From an uncultured Desulfomonile sp. (GTDB lineage: Bacteria > Desulfobacterota > Desulfomonilia > Desulfomonilales > Desulfomonilaceae): 5,147 nucleotides of DNA. Each line of letters opens with the position of its first letter. Positions within the stretch are counted from its first letter, which is position 1. Positions 1-5,058 of the stretch are shown one piece after another. Location of the stretch: the NCBI GenBank assembly GCA_903853735.1, contig CAINUH010000027.1:1-5147 (forward strand), written 5' to 3'. Both the position numbers and the translations under genes were made by a program. Under the pieces are notes generated by a model. The model did not search any database, was not told where the DNA came from, and saw nothing but the letters and a program-made list of their open reading frames with translations.

Positions 1-491
1 GCATACCTAAAACCTCATTCCGTAAGGCGTTTCGTCATTATGTTACCGTTTGCTTTATCGAAAGCAAAAAACAAACGTTTCTCATACACATTAGCATACT
101 CGTTCTCAAGCAGTACACTATTTGCCTGGAAGTCCCGGGATGTCAAGACCCTGCCTGGGCTGACCGTGCCGACCCTCCTTCGTGAACCGCTCAGGCATTG
201 AGTCATTGTCTCCTCAAGGCTTCTCTGAGCCGGGTGCCGCGATTTTGTGTCAGGGAACGGAAGAATGATTTCGAACAGATAGGGCTGTAAAGGATCTGGC
301 TTCTGGTTCTCGGATGGGGGTACATGGCAATTGCGAAACGATGTATCCACGGGGAGGACCGGATATGGACCGATGCATACCCGACTTGGGCTCGATGGTC
401 AATGGGTCCTCCTACAGCATACGTTGCTTTACCGAGCACGCCTCGCCGCCGTACCATACGAAAATAATAATTTGCAGGTCTTCTCGTCAAG
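1..491. other. Stretch without a recognisable gene, downstream of the MFS gene
   Basis: No protein family is recognisable here in any frame. Several overlapping open frames exist on both strands, which is expected by chance for this base composition. The only one with a ribosome-binding-like sequence is the small minus-strand ORF at 15-206, listed separately. No convincing hairpin followed by a T-run is seen after the MFS stop codon at 492, so the terminator of the operon is not identified. No RNA gene was recognised. Confidence 0.6.
15..206 (-). CDS. Doubtful small hypothetical protein (63 aa)
   Basis: This 63-codon frame starts at an ATG (204-206) preceded on the minus strand by GAGGAGACA, a possible but tightly spaced Shine-Dalgarno sequence. 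The frame is open further upstream to position 350, but the longer version has no ribosome site. The C-terminal half has an ordinary protein-like composition, with Glu/Asn/Tyr/Phe stretches ending in KRLTE. No signal peptide, membrane segment or known motif can be seen. It lies 285 bases downstream of the MFS gene on the same strand and could be a read-through gene, a remnant, or a chance ORF. I do not recognise it. Confidence 0.2.
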   Translation of the reverse strand: MTQCLSGSRRRVGTVSPGRVLTSRDFQANSVLLENEYANVYEKRLFFAFDKANGNIMTKRLTE

Positions 492-1865
492 CTACCGTAT
501 GATTTTCCCACGGGCGAGGGAAGCGAGAATTCCAACTGCACACGTACACCCGAAAACACCAAACGATGCGTTGATACAATTCAAGAAAACCGGGTGCAGT
601 TCCGGGCTTATGGTCATTGGACCTATGTATAACGCAAACATCACCGATGCTATCCCCATGCTGAGCATCTGCCCGAGCAGCCTCATTGATCCGACCACCC
701 CCCCTGCGAGGCCATAGGAGGAGCGCTCAACCGAGTTCATGATCGCGTTCATGTTCGGAGACGAAAACAAGGCGAATCCCAGCCCGAGGAGTATTAGATT
801 GAGCACCACGCTCATGATACTGGAATGTTCGCCCAGGAAAGTCATGAACCCCAAACCCAGTGCCGTCATCGCCATGCCTGAGGAAGCTACTTTTTGAGGT
901 TCAATCCGGTCGGAGAGCCTTCCAGCAAGAGGCGAGAACAGCGCCATCGTAATGGGCTGCGCCATGAGAACTAGACCTGCATGCGTGGGGTCCAAATTCT
1001 TGATGTATTGCAGGTACAGGCTCAAGAGAAAAGTCACGGCAAACGTGGCACTGTAGTTTATCAGAGCAGCCGCACTTGAGAAGGCAAAGGCTCTGTTGCT
1101 CCTGAAAAGTTCCAAGTTTATCACCGGCGACGGAACCTTCAGTTGCCATCCGACAAAAAATATGAACAGAATCGTTCCTGCCAGTATTGCTACGATACCG
1201 CGGGCCGAAGGTACGGCCGACAGCCCCAGCATCAAAACCATTATTGACACTGCATAGAGAACCGACCCTGTGATGTCGAACCTCTCGCTTGGGGGTCGAC
1301 GCCATGCCCAGGTCAGTTTCGCCAGCGACACATAGATGGTCAGAATTCCAAGAGGGATGGTGGCGGCAAAAACTCCGCGCCACGAGAAATACTGGGTCAA
1401 AATACCGCCAATGAGGGGGCCCACCGACAGCCCTATGTAGACCGCGGTTACGTTTATGCCGATGGCTTTTCCTCGCTCACCTGGAGGAAATGCAGTTGCC
1501 AGCATGGCCATACCGGTGCCGAAGATCATGGCCGTACCAATTCCCTGAACGACACGTGCGGCAAGTAGCATTGCAAGATTCAAAGCAGCCGCAGAAAGGC
1601 AGGAGGCGAAAGTGAAGATTGATATGCCGTAAACAAAGATCTTCCTGCGGCCCAGAATGTCGGCCAGTTTCCCAAGAGGAACGAGAAACATCGAGGTTGA
1701 TAACAGGTAAGATGTGGGAATCCAGGTCAACAGGATAGCATCAACCCCAAAGTCTTTCTGAATAGCCGGCAAGGCAACATTAATGGACGAGGCCATGAGC
1801 GGCGTCAGGAAACCGCTCAGAGTCGCCACGAATAGAACCGATTTCTTGGTGGTCTCATCCGCCAT
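492..1865 (-). CDS. MFS transporter, DHA2 (EmrB/QacA-like) drug exporter family
   Basis: This 457-residue, strongly hydrophobic protein is predicted to be a proton-coupled inner-membrane exporter of drugs or other small toxic molecules. Visible signatures are MFS motif A after the second membrane segment (GKLADILGRRK, residues 65-75), the motif-B region RVVQGIGTAM (104-113), and the antiporter motif C (GLSVGPLIGG, 145-154), which marks drug/H+ exporters. A second motif-A-like loop, GRLSDR, is at 315-320. The length and long hydrophobic run suit the 12-14-segment DHA2 group. TM1 reads MASSINVALP, lacking the Asp that many DHA2 pumps carry just before this motif; I recall this as a feature of a subclade rather than damage. 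The ATG at 1863-1865 has no strong Shine-Dalgarno sequence, so translation may depend on the upstream flavoprotein gene, which ends 104 bases away on the same strand. Substrate unknown. Confidence 0.93.
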   Translation of the reverse strand: MADETTKKSVLFVATLSGFLTPLMASSINVALPAIQKDFGVDAILLTWIPTSYLLSTSMFLVPLGKLADILGRRKIFVYGISIFTFASCLSAAALNLAMLLAARVVQGIGTAMIFGTGMAMLATAFPPGERGKAIGINVTAVYIGLSVGPLIGGILTQYFSWRGVFAATIPLGILTIYVSLAKLTWAWRRPPSERFDITGSVLYAVSIMVLMLGLSAVPSARGIVAILAGTILFIFFVGWQLKVPSPVINLELFRSNRAFAFSSAAALINYSATFAVTFLLSLYLQYIKNLDPTHAGLVLMAQPITMALFSPLAGRLSDRIEPQKVASSGMAMTALGLGFMTFLGEHSSIMSVVLNLILLGLGFALFSSPNMNAIMNSVERSSYGLAGGVVGSMRLLGQMLSMGIASVMFALYIGPMTISPELHPVFLNCINASFGVFGCTCAVGILASLARGKIIR

Positions 1866-1969
1866 TAGGAAACTTCATACCAGAACTCTGTGAAGGGCTT
1901 GACCAGGAGAGCATGGCGAAGCGTCGCCGCGCGTCAATGTTCCTGACAACAAGGAATGTTCGTATGAGC

Positions 1970-2707
1970 CTACTCATCCTGTTTTCGTTCAGCCATGGCC
2001 TTCTCAGTTTCCGAGCGCCAGAAAGCGTTCCCCATCTCAACATACGTCTCTTTGGGTACAAGCTCACTGCTCACAGCATCCATTGTTGATTGGGACAGTT
2101 TGCCTGTTCGGACCACTTCGTCACCAGCCTTCTCTACAGCGTCCAGAACTTTATTGATAGCCTCGGGAGCGACTTGGGGGAAACTCAACAGGGGGCCGTG
2201 AGGTCTCAAGAGGTGGCCGAGATATTCGCTGCCCCCGTTCAAACACATTTGCCTGCAGTGCATCACGAGCGCATCAAAGTTGTCGAGTTCGTGAAACCCA
2301 CAGTTGCTCATGAGCACAAACTTTTGTACACGATCCCCCGAAGGTTGATGGCGGCAGTGCCCATTGATCAGAACAAATTCCGGACTGCTCATGGGGAGCA
2401 GTCTGTCAATAAACGTTTTGGTTTGGGCCGTCATTCCGAATACGTAAAGCGGAGTTGCCAGCACAAGAGTGTCCGCCCACCGGCATTTCTCTATGATCTC
2501 CGACTGGTCATCGTTCATGATGCACTTACCAGGGGTCTTAATCCAGCAGGTCAGGCATCCAAGGCACGGTTTTATCTTTTTCTTGTTCAGAAAGACCTCT
2601 TCGACGGCTGCGTCGGCTTTTGTGGCTCCCCTGACAAAAGCCTCTTGCAGAATGTAAGTATTACCTTTCTGCCCGAGAGGGCTGCCGTTCACGACCAAAA
2701 TATTCAT
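1970..2707 (-). CDS. Flavodoxin-fold NAD(P)H-dependent FMN reductase / iron-sulfur flavoprotein-like
   Basis: This 245-residue cytoplasmic protein opens with the flavodoxin-like FMN phosphate-binding signature (residues 1-17: MNILVVNGSP, then GQKGNT). A compact cysteine cluster follows: C48, C51, C54 and C62 (CX2CX2CX7C). This arrangement resembles the [4Fe-4S] ligand motif of archaeal and bacterial iron-sulfur flavoproteins, but such clusters also occur in related FMN reductases without proven iron-sulfur centres. Next comes the second flavin-contacting segment ADTLVLATPLYVFGMTAQ (about 79-96). The last 100 residues form a helical extension found in longer family members. The likely role is two-electron or one-electron transfer from NAD(P)H or ferredoxin to a quinone, nitro compound or other acceptor. 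Co-transcription with the downstream MFS exporter suggests a detoxify-and-export pair, which is inference. The start is fixed by AAAGGAG nine bases upstream. Confidence 0.9.
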   Translation of the reverse strand: MNILVVNGSPLGQKGNTYILQEAFVRGATKADAAVEEVFLNKKKIKPCLGCLTCWIKTPGKCIMNDDQSEIIEKCRWADTLVLATPLYVFGMTAQTKTFIDRLLPMSSPEFVLINGHCRHQPSGDRVQKFVLMSNCGFHELDNFDALVMHCRQMCLNGGSEYLGHLLRPHGPLLSFPQVAPEAINKVLDAVEKAGDEVVRTGKLSQSTMDAVSSELVPKETYVEMGNAFWRSETEKAMAERKQDE

Positions 2708-2716
2708 GAATCATTA

Positions 2717-2723
2717 CTCCTTT
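2717..2723 (-). promoter_or_regulatory. Ribosome binding site of the flavoprotein gene
   Basis: AAAGGAG on the minus strand lies nine bases before the ATG at 2705-2707. It supports this start over the out-of-frame ATG seven bases upstream. Confidence 0.75.
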
Positions 2724-2732
2724 GAACGAAAC

Positions 2733-2752
2733 GGGGTCAGGTCTTGAGATAT
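2733..2752 (+). repeat. Left copy of the GGGGTCAGGTCTTGA repeat (inverted pair)
   Basis: The sequence GGGGTCAGGTCTTGAGATAT matches the reverse complement of 3015-3034 at 17 of 20 positions. The two copies face each other across 262 bases. I recall similar GGGGTCAGGTCTTGA words scattered in delta-proteobacterial genomes near REP-type (Y1) transposase genes; that link is memory, not shown here. The pair could be the ends of a small non-autonomous element or two independent insertions. Confidence 0.5.
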
Positions 2753-2934
2753 TAGTTCATGTCTCTCTCCTTGAGACCACTTTGCTCACGGTAGCACAGT
2801 CGTATAGTGGATTCCCAGGGGTTCTCCGATCTATTTGAGGGCGTATTCGTATTTCGTATGAGCGACGTAGATGGATTGGTCTCTGAAAGCTCTTGAATCA
2901 TCATCAGGGAACAGCTTGTCCGGACTCGGGTTCA

Positions 2935-2989
2935 GACAACACCATACAAATTCCGACCACCTCTTGAGAATTATACGTATGGTGTCCCC
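2935..2989 (+). repeat. Dispersed palindromic repeat, copy 1
   Basis: Imperfect hairpin. ACACCATAC (2939-2947) pairs perfectly with GTATGGTGT (2977-2985), and the inner AATTC (2949-2953) pairs with GAATT (2968-2972). The loop contains CGACCACCTCTTGA. The right arm ends in GTGTCCCC; the outer left arm is degenerate (GACA instead of GGGGAC). It lies between the flavoprotein gene and the 3' end of vapC and has the same orientation as the other three copies. Confidence 0.8.
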
Positions 2990-3014
2990 TTAATATAGTT
3001 TCAGGGATTCGCTT

Positions 3015-3034
3015 ATATTTCAAGACCCGACCCT
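3015..3034 (-). repeat. Right copy of the GGGGTCAGGTCTTGA repeat, overlapping the vapC stop
   Basis: Read on the minus strand this is AGGGTCGGGTCTTGAAATAT, 17 of 20 identical to 2733-2752. Bases 3034 to 3020 are read in frame as the last four residues of VapC (RVGS) and its TGA stop, so the repeat supplies the end of that gene. With 2733-2752 it bounds a 302-bp segment that contains copy 1 of the palindromic repeat. Confidence 0.5.
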
Positions 3035-3466
3035 AGAAAGCAATGGATTTACGGCCTTCAGCCTTGGGAAACGGCCAAAGTCTCTGTCGGCAGTCCACAA
3101 CTCAGTCACACCGTGATGTCGGCACAAAGCGGCAACCCGCGCATCGTGTACCTGCGGACCGGACACGCGTCCGGTCTGAAGTATGGAACTGAGTTGCAGC
3201 AGATAGCCCTCTGATTCCGCTAGCAGGACAAGACTCGGGGACTCAAACCAGGCCTCGACCTGGTCAATAGCCTTTTCTAAAGGGGTTGGGGGAACGTAGA
3301 TTCGAAGATGGGTTACAATGGCGAGAAATTCGTGAATGCATGGCCACGGGACTGCCCATGGAGAGCGCCCCTCAGCCAGCCTGACAATACAGTCATAAGC
3401 AGGATCGTGCCAGGAAGAATCTTCGCGGTGCGCATACACCAGCAGGTTGGTGTCAACAGCGATCAT
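3020..3466 (-). CDS. vapC: VapC-family PIN-domain ribonuclease toxin
   Basis: This 148-residue toxin should be a Mg2+-dependent endoribonuclease; VapC proteins cleave tRNA or rRNA and stop translation. The PIN active-site acids are all present: D5 in MIAVDTN, E46 in CIHEFL, D108 in VHDARVAAL, and D127 with D129 in LWTADRDFGRF. The length is normal for the family, so the protein looks intact. Its ATG (3464-3466) overlaps the TGA of vapB as ATGA, giving translational coupling that keeps toxin production tied to antitoxin. The last four codons and the stop fall inside a dispersed repeat (3015-3034), so the native C-terminus may have been slightly replaced. No signal peptide or membrane segment is seen. 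Identification of the PIN/VapC family is firm; the RNA target cannot be read from the sequence. Confidence 0.93.
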   Translation of the reverse strand: MIAVDTNLLVYAHREDSSWHDPAYDCIVRLAEGRSPWAVPWPCIHEFLAIVTHLRIYVPPTPLEKAIDQVEAWFESPSLVLLAESEGYLLQLSSILQTGRVSGPQVHDARVAALCRHHGVTELWTADRDFGRFPRLKAVNPLLSRVGS

Positions 3467-3708
3467 CCGCCTCTTCCTTCGTAAGTAAGTTCTCGAATTT
3501 GCTCCCAGGATGCCCCCGCAAGATGAGCCTGCAACCCGTTACCCTTGAAAGTGGTTTTTCGAAGCCGGAAAGCGGCGGTCTGCCTGCGTTCGGCAATTAT
3601 CCGGCGCAGGCCCTCCTCTACCAGTGATTTCAGGGTTGTCCGGTCTCTGGCGGCCAATTTGCGCGCCTCCTCAAAAACACTATCTGGTATCTGTATGGTT
3701 GTCTTCAT
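3463..3708 (-). CDS. vapB: VapB-type ribbon-helix-helix antitoxin
   Basis: This 81-residue protein carries an N-terminal ribbon-helix-helix DNA-binding domain. The strand MKTTIQIPD (1-9) is followed by helix FEEARKLAAR (12-21) and a second helix beginning near LKSLVEEGLRR (26-36). The remaining C-terminal half, ending in an acidic-aromatic stretch around WEQIRELTYE, would wrap around and block the VapC active site. Family members dimerise, bind an operator over their own promoter, and neutralise the cognate PIN toxin. The start has no Shine-Dalgarno sequence; a possible promoter lies so close that the mRNA may be nearly leaderless. A perfect 10-bp palindrome at 3720-3729 is a candidate operator. 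Confidence 0.9.
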   Translation of the reverse strand: MKTTIQIPDSVFEEARKLAARDRTTLKSLVEEGLRRIIAERRQTAAFRLRKTTFKGNGLQAHLAGASWEQIRELTYEGRGG

Positions 3709-3717
3709 ATTGCTGAC

Positions 3718-3745
3718 CGTATCATGATATATTTCAAGATGTCAA
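3718..3745 (-). promoter_or_regulatory. Candidate vapBC promoter with overlapping operator palindrome
   Basis: On the minus strand a perfect -35 hexamer, TTGACA (3740-3745), is followed after 16 bases by GATACG (3718-3723), a weak -10 hexamer matching three of six consensus positions. The perfect palindrome TATCATGATA (3720-3729) overlaps the -10 area, where a VapB operator would be expected for autorepression. Transcription would then start only a few bases before the vapB ATG at 3708. The -35 is clear; the -10 and operator roles are inference. Confidence 0.4.
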
Positions 3746-3781
3746 GGTGCCTGGCCGACCAGAATCCACCGGGAAAGTTCA

Positions 3782-3834
3782 GGGGACACCATACCAAGTT
3801 CCGGCCACGTCTTGAGAATTACGCATGATGTCCC
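3782..3834 (+). repeat. Dispersed palindromic repeat, copy 2 (most complete)
   Basis: The left arm GGGGACACCATAC (3782-3794) pairs imperfectly with the right arm GCATGATGTCCC (3823-3834), around a core AAGTTCCGGCCACG-TCTTGAGAATT. Copy 2 matches copy 3 at 47 of 53 positions. It lies between the 5' side of vapB and the 3' side of hicA, so it separates the two toxin-antitoxin modules. It could act as a folded 3' end for the hicBA transcript, but no T-run follows. Confidence 0.85.
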
Positions 3835-3930
3835 GTAATAGAATTTCAAATCACATACTGTCCGTCAAACTTCATTTCGCCGGTGCGGGGCTTCGTCGTA
3901 ATATGCGGCGTGCAAGTGGACCGTAGCCTT

Positions 3931-4146
3931 TCAGAGATCTTCAGGCTGGAGGCCAGTGCTCTTGGCAATCCTGGCAAGCATGCGAGGACCGATTTCCTCT
4001 CGATCGTGGAAGGAAAAAACGTAATTGGGCCATTTAGGCCGGGATAAAACACGTTGCGATCCTGGAGTGACCCGCTTGACCGACCATCCAATGCGCAGCA
4101 GGGCGCCGAGCACTTGGCGTGCGGTGGAAGAAGGCCATTGGCTCAT
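3931..4146 (-). CDS. hicA: HicA-family mRNA interferase toxin with substituted catalytic His
   Basis: This 71-residue protein has the HicA (YcfA) double-stranded-RNA-binding-like fold signature: MSQWPSSTARQVLGALLRIGW (1-21), the basic turn VKRVTPGSQRVLSR (23-36), the strand YVFSFHDREE (42-51), and the C-terminal helix GPRMLARIAKSTGL (53-66). HicA toxins cleave mRNA and use a conserved His in a GSH motif. Here that motif reads G29-S30-Q31 (codon CAA), one base from a His codon, so the nuclease may be inactive or weakened. The second His in FHDREE (H47) is kept. Length and all other motifs are normal. The ATG overlaps the stop of hicB as ATGA, the reverse of the classic hicA-first order but common in this subfamily. 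Confidence 0.88.
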   Translation of the reverse strand: MSQWPSSTARQVLGALLRIGWSVKRVTPGSQRVLSRPKWPNYVFSFHDREEIGPRMLARIAKSTGLQPEDL

Positions 4147-4343
4147 GCTGACACGGCAAACAGTTCGTCAAGTTCGGGAATTGCTTCACCATGATCAAGT
4201 CGATCTGCGATTACTCGAAGCGCAAGAACCTCAACCCGCGTGATAGCTTCTTCCCGCGTCTGGCCGTAGACCAAGACTCCGGGCAGTTCAAGCACTTCCG
4301 CGATCCACCGACCATCCTGTTCACGTTCGGTCTGGACTCTCAT
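4143..4343 (-). CDS. hicB: HicB-like antitoxin
   Basis: This 66-residue protein is a minimal HicB-like antitoxin, with the partial RNase H-like fold of the family. Visible marks are DGRWIAEVLELPGVLVYGQ (10-28), including the conserved LPG turn and the YGxTxEEA motif (26-33), followed by a helix of Ala/Leu/Val residues (34-48). There is no added C-terminal DNA-binding domain as in longer HicB proteins, so any autoregulation would need another domain or partner. It should bind and block HicA. It is translated first from a strong ribosome site (AGGAGG), and its TGA overlaps the hicA start by four bases. Confidence 0.9.
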   Translation of the reverse strand: MRVQTEREQDGRWIAEVLELPGVLVYGQTREEAITRVEVLALRVIADRLDHGEAIPELDELFAVSA

Positions 4344-4351
4344 GACCGGAT

Positions 4352-4357
4352 CCTCCT
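4352..4357 (-). promoter_or_regulatory. Strong ribosome binding site of hicB
   Basis: AGGAGG on the minus strand lies eight bases before the ATG at 4341-4343. It fixes the start and suggests efficient antitoxin synthesis relative to the coupled toxin. Confidence 0.8.
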
Positions 4358-4393
4358 GTGCAAAATGTAACCTACTGGGGATCCCGGCGCAAG

Positions 4394-4422
4394 ATCATAG
4401 ATTGGGAAAGCAGGGCATTCTA
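4394..4422 (-). promoter_or_regulatory. Candidate hicBA promoter
   Basis: On the minus strand TATGAT (4394-4399), five of six matches to the -10 consensus, is preceded at 17 bases by TAGAAT (4417-4422), a poor -35 with three of six matches. It lies about 50 bases upstream of hicB and just inside repeat copy 3. Assigned on position and the -10 match alone. Confidence 0.3.
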
Positions 4423-4444
4423 TTTTCCGAACACGTTGTAATCA

Positions 4445-4497
4445 GGGGGCACCATACTAAGTTCCGGCCAAGCTTTGAGAATTACGTATGATGTCCC
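4445..4497 (+). repeat. Dispersed palindromic repeat, copy 3
   Basis: GGGGCACCATAC (4446-4457) pairs with GTATGATGTCCC (4486-4497), around a core matching AAGTTCCGGCCA and TTGAGAATTAC of copy 2. It lies upstream of the hicBA promoter region, so copies 2 and 3 bracket the hicBA module in direct orientation. Confidence 0.85.
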
Positions 4498-4840
4498 ATG
4501 AACCGTCCCATGTCGCAGAGATTGTCGTGAACGTGTCGCAAAGATCAATCCCGTCCAGCGAAGCGATACTCGGGGTTGTGAGTCCCGCTCAATGCTGGTC
4601 GGACCCCCTGTCATCCGATCGGCGATCGTGAATCATGGGTGGAAGCCTTTGGCCATAACCCAGCTTCCTTCAGCCCAATTTTGATCAATTTTCTGGAAGG
4701 GTGAAGGATAAAATCTACAATATTCCTCATATTTATGCTATAATAGGTTTAAAAAGTTAGCATCTCGAACTCATTCTCTTCTCGGCTCTCGACGTAGCAC
4801 AAGCCCCACTTGGTCCAGAGCCTTTGCAAAAGGTGACTGA
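4498..4840. other. Intergenic region upstream of the cas genes
   Basis: No gene is recognised in these 343 bases. A minus-strand open frame covering 4420-4614 runs into repeat copy 3 and resembles no family. The second half becomes A+T-rich from about 4675 and contains the extended -10 promoter at 4736-4744. No CRISPR repeat units or transposase remnants are visible. Confidence 0.6.
4736..4744 (+). promoter_or_regulatory. Extended -10 promoter of the cas operon
   Basis: TGCTATAAT combines the extended -10 dinucleotide TG with a perfect TATAAT hexamer (4739-4744) in an A+T-rich stretch. No good -35 is seen 17 bases upstream, which extended -10 promoters tolerate. It would give a leader of about 90 bases before the cas3 start at 4841. 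The palindrome TTGATCAA (4681-4688) lies upstream and could be a regulator site, without further support. Confidence 0.55.
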
Positions 4841-5011
4841 ATGACCAGCCCCTATTTGGCGCATTCCGCAAACTCAGCCGGTTATGAGGAACCTCTCTGG
4901 GAGCATTTGACACGGGTTGCGGATCGAGCGGCTCAGTATGCGGCGGCGTTTGGAGCTGAAAAGGAAGCCAAAGTTATTGGGCTGTTACACTCAATTCTGG
5001 CAACGTCTTGA
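4841..5011 (+). pseudogene. cas3: Truncated cas3 (N-terminal HD nuclease fragment, type I CRISPR-Cas)
   Basis: The fragment encodes 56 residues. The first 50 match the start of the Cas3 HD nuclease domain: LAHSANSAG (6-14, H8), PLWEHLTRVADRAAQYAAAFG (18-38, H22), then the core GLLH (47-50). Intact proteins continue HDLGK and run on for about 200 residues of HD domain, usually followed by a DEAD/DEAH helicase. Here the Asp after H50 is replaced by SILATS and a TGA, all encoded by repeat copy 4. The rest of Cas3 is absent, since cas5 begins 47 bases later. The start has a Shine-Dalgarno-like AAAGGTG (4829-4835) and a good upstream promoter. In type I systems Cas3 is the nuclease-helicase recruited by Cascade to degrade target DNA, so this locus would lack it unless another copy exists. 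Confidence 0.85.
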
Positions 5012-5030
5012 GAATTAAGCATGCTGTCTC
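4991..5030 (+). repeat. Dispersed palindromic repeat, truncated copy 4 at the cas3 break
   Basis: Bases 4992-5030 match copy 2 (3796-3834) at 32 of 39 positions, including the shared 14-base word CGTCTTGAGAATTA. The right arm GCATGCTGTCTC is present; the left arm GGGGACACCATAC is missing, and cas3 coding sequence occupies its place. It is in the same orientation as copies 1-3 and supplies the premature stop of cas3. Confidence 0.75.
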
Positions 5031-5045
5031 TTGAACCTCGAACCC

Positions 5046-5052
5046 AAGGAGG
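5046..5052 (+). promoter_or_regulatory. Ribosome binding site of cas5
   Basis: AAGGAGG lies six bases before the ATG at 5059. It is a near-perfect Shine-Dalgarno sequence, sixteen bases after the repeat scar, and supports independent translation of cas5 despite the broken upstream gene. Confidence 0.8.
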
Positions 5053-5058
5053 TCTGAA

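Larger units (their letters stand above)
2708..3019. other. Repeat-rich intergenic region
   Basis: No gene is seen in these 312 bases. They hold the inverted-repeat pair 2733-2752/3015-3034, one copy of the 53-bp palindromic repeat (2935-2989), and an orphan Shine-Dalgarno plus Met-Asn-stop triplet set on the minus strand (2752-2772). The promoter of the flavoprotein-MFS operon should lie here, but no convincing -35/-10 pair was found. Confidence 0.7.

Noticed and set aside
203..562. Minus-strand 119-codon ORF overlapping the MFS 3' end
   Set aside because: It overlaps the MFS frame by 71 bases, has no ribosome site, and I recognise no motif in it.
331..717. Plus-strand 128-codon ORF overlapping the end of the MFS gene
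   Set aside because: It is antisense to well-supported MFS coding sequence in its second half, resembles no family, and has no ribosome site.
1936..1961. Direct repeat AATGTTC spaced 19 bases apart between the flavoprotein and MFS genes
   Set aside because: Seven bases twice is within chance, and no symmetrical operator or promoter is associated with it.
2090..2725. Plus-strand 211-codon ORF antisense to the flavoprotein gene
   Set aside because: The minus-strand frame has a clear FMN-binding start, a Cys motif and a ribosome site; the plus frame is its shadow.
2935..4497. Integron attC sites, because small toxin-antitoxin cassettes are separated by hairpin repeats
   Set aside because: The repeats lack the paired RYYYAAC / GTTRRRY core sites, and no integrase gene is in view. 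The cassette-like layout is reported as a repeat family instead.
4420..4614. Minus-strand 64-codon ORF between hicB and cas3
   Set aside because: It reads through the whole of repeat copy 3 and has no motif or ribosome site. Repeats of this kind stay open in one frame by chance.
4988..5005. A point-mutated HDLGK motif in cas3 (HSILAT as a degraded version with one extra codon)
   Set aside because: The bases from 4992 onward match the dispersed repeat at 32 of 39 positions, which explains the sequence better than local mutation of the HD motif.
2935..5030. CRISPR array made of the 53-bp repeats
   Set aside because: The copies are about 540-850 bases apart with whole genes between them and diverge from one another, unlike regularly spaced CRISPR repeats.
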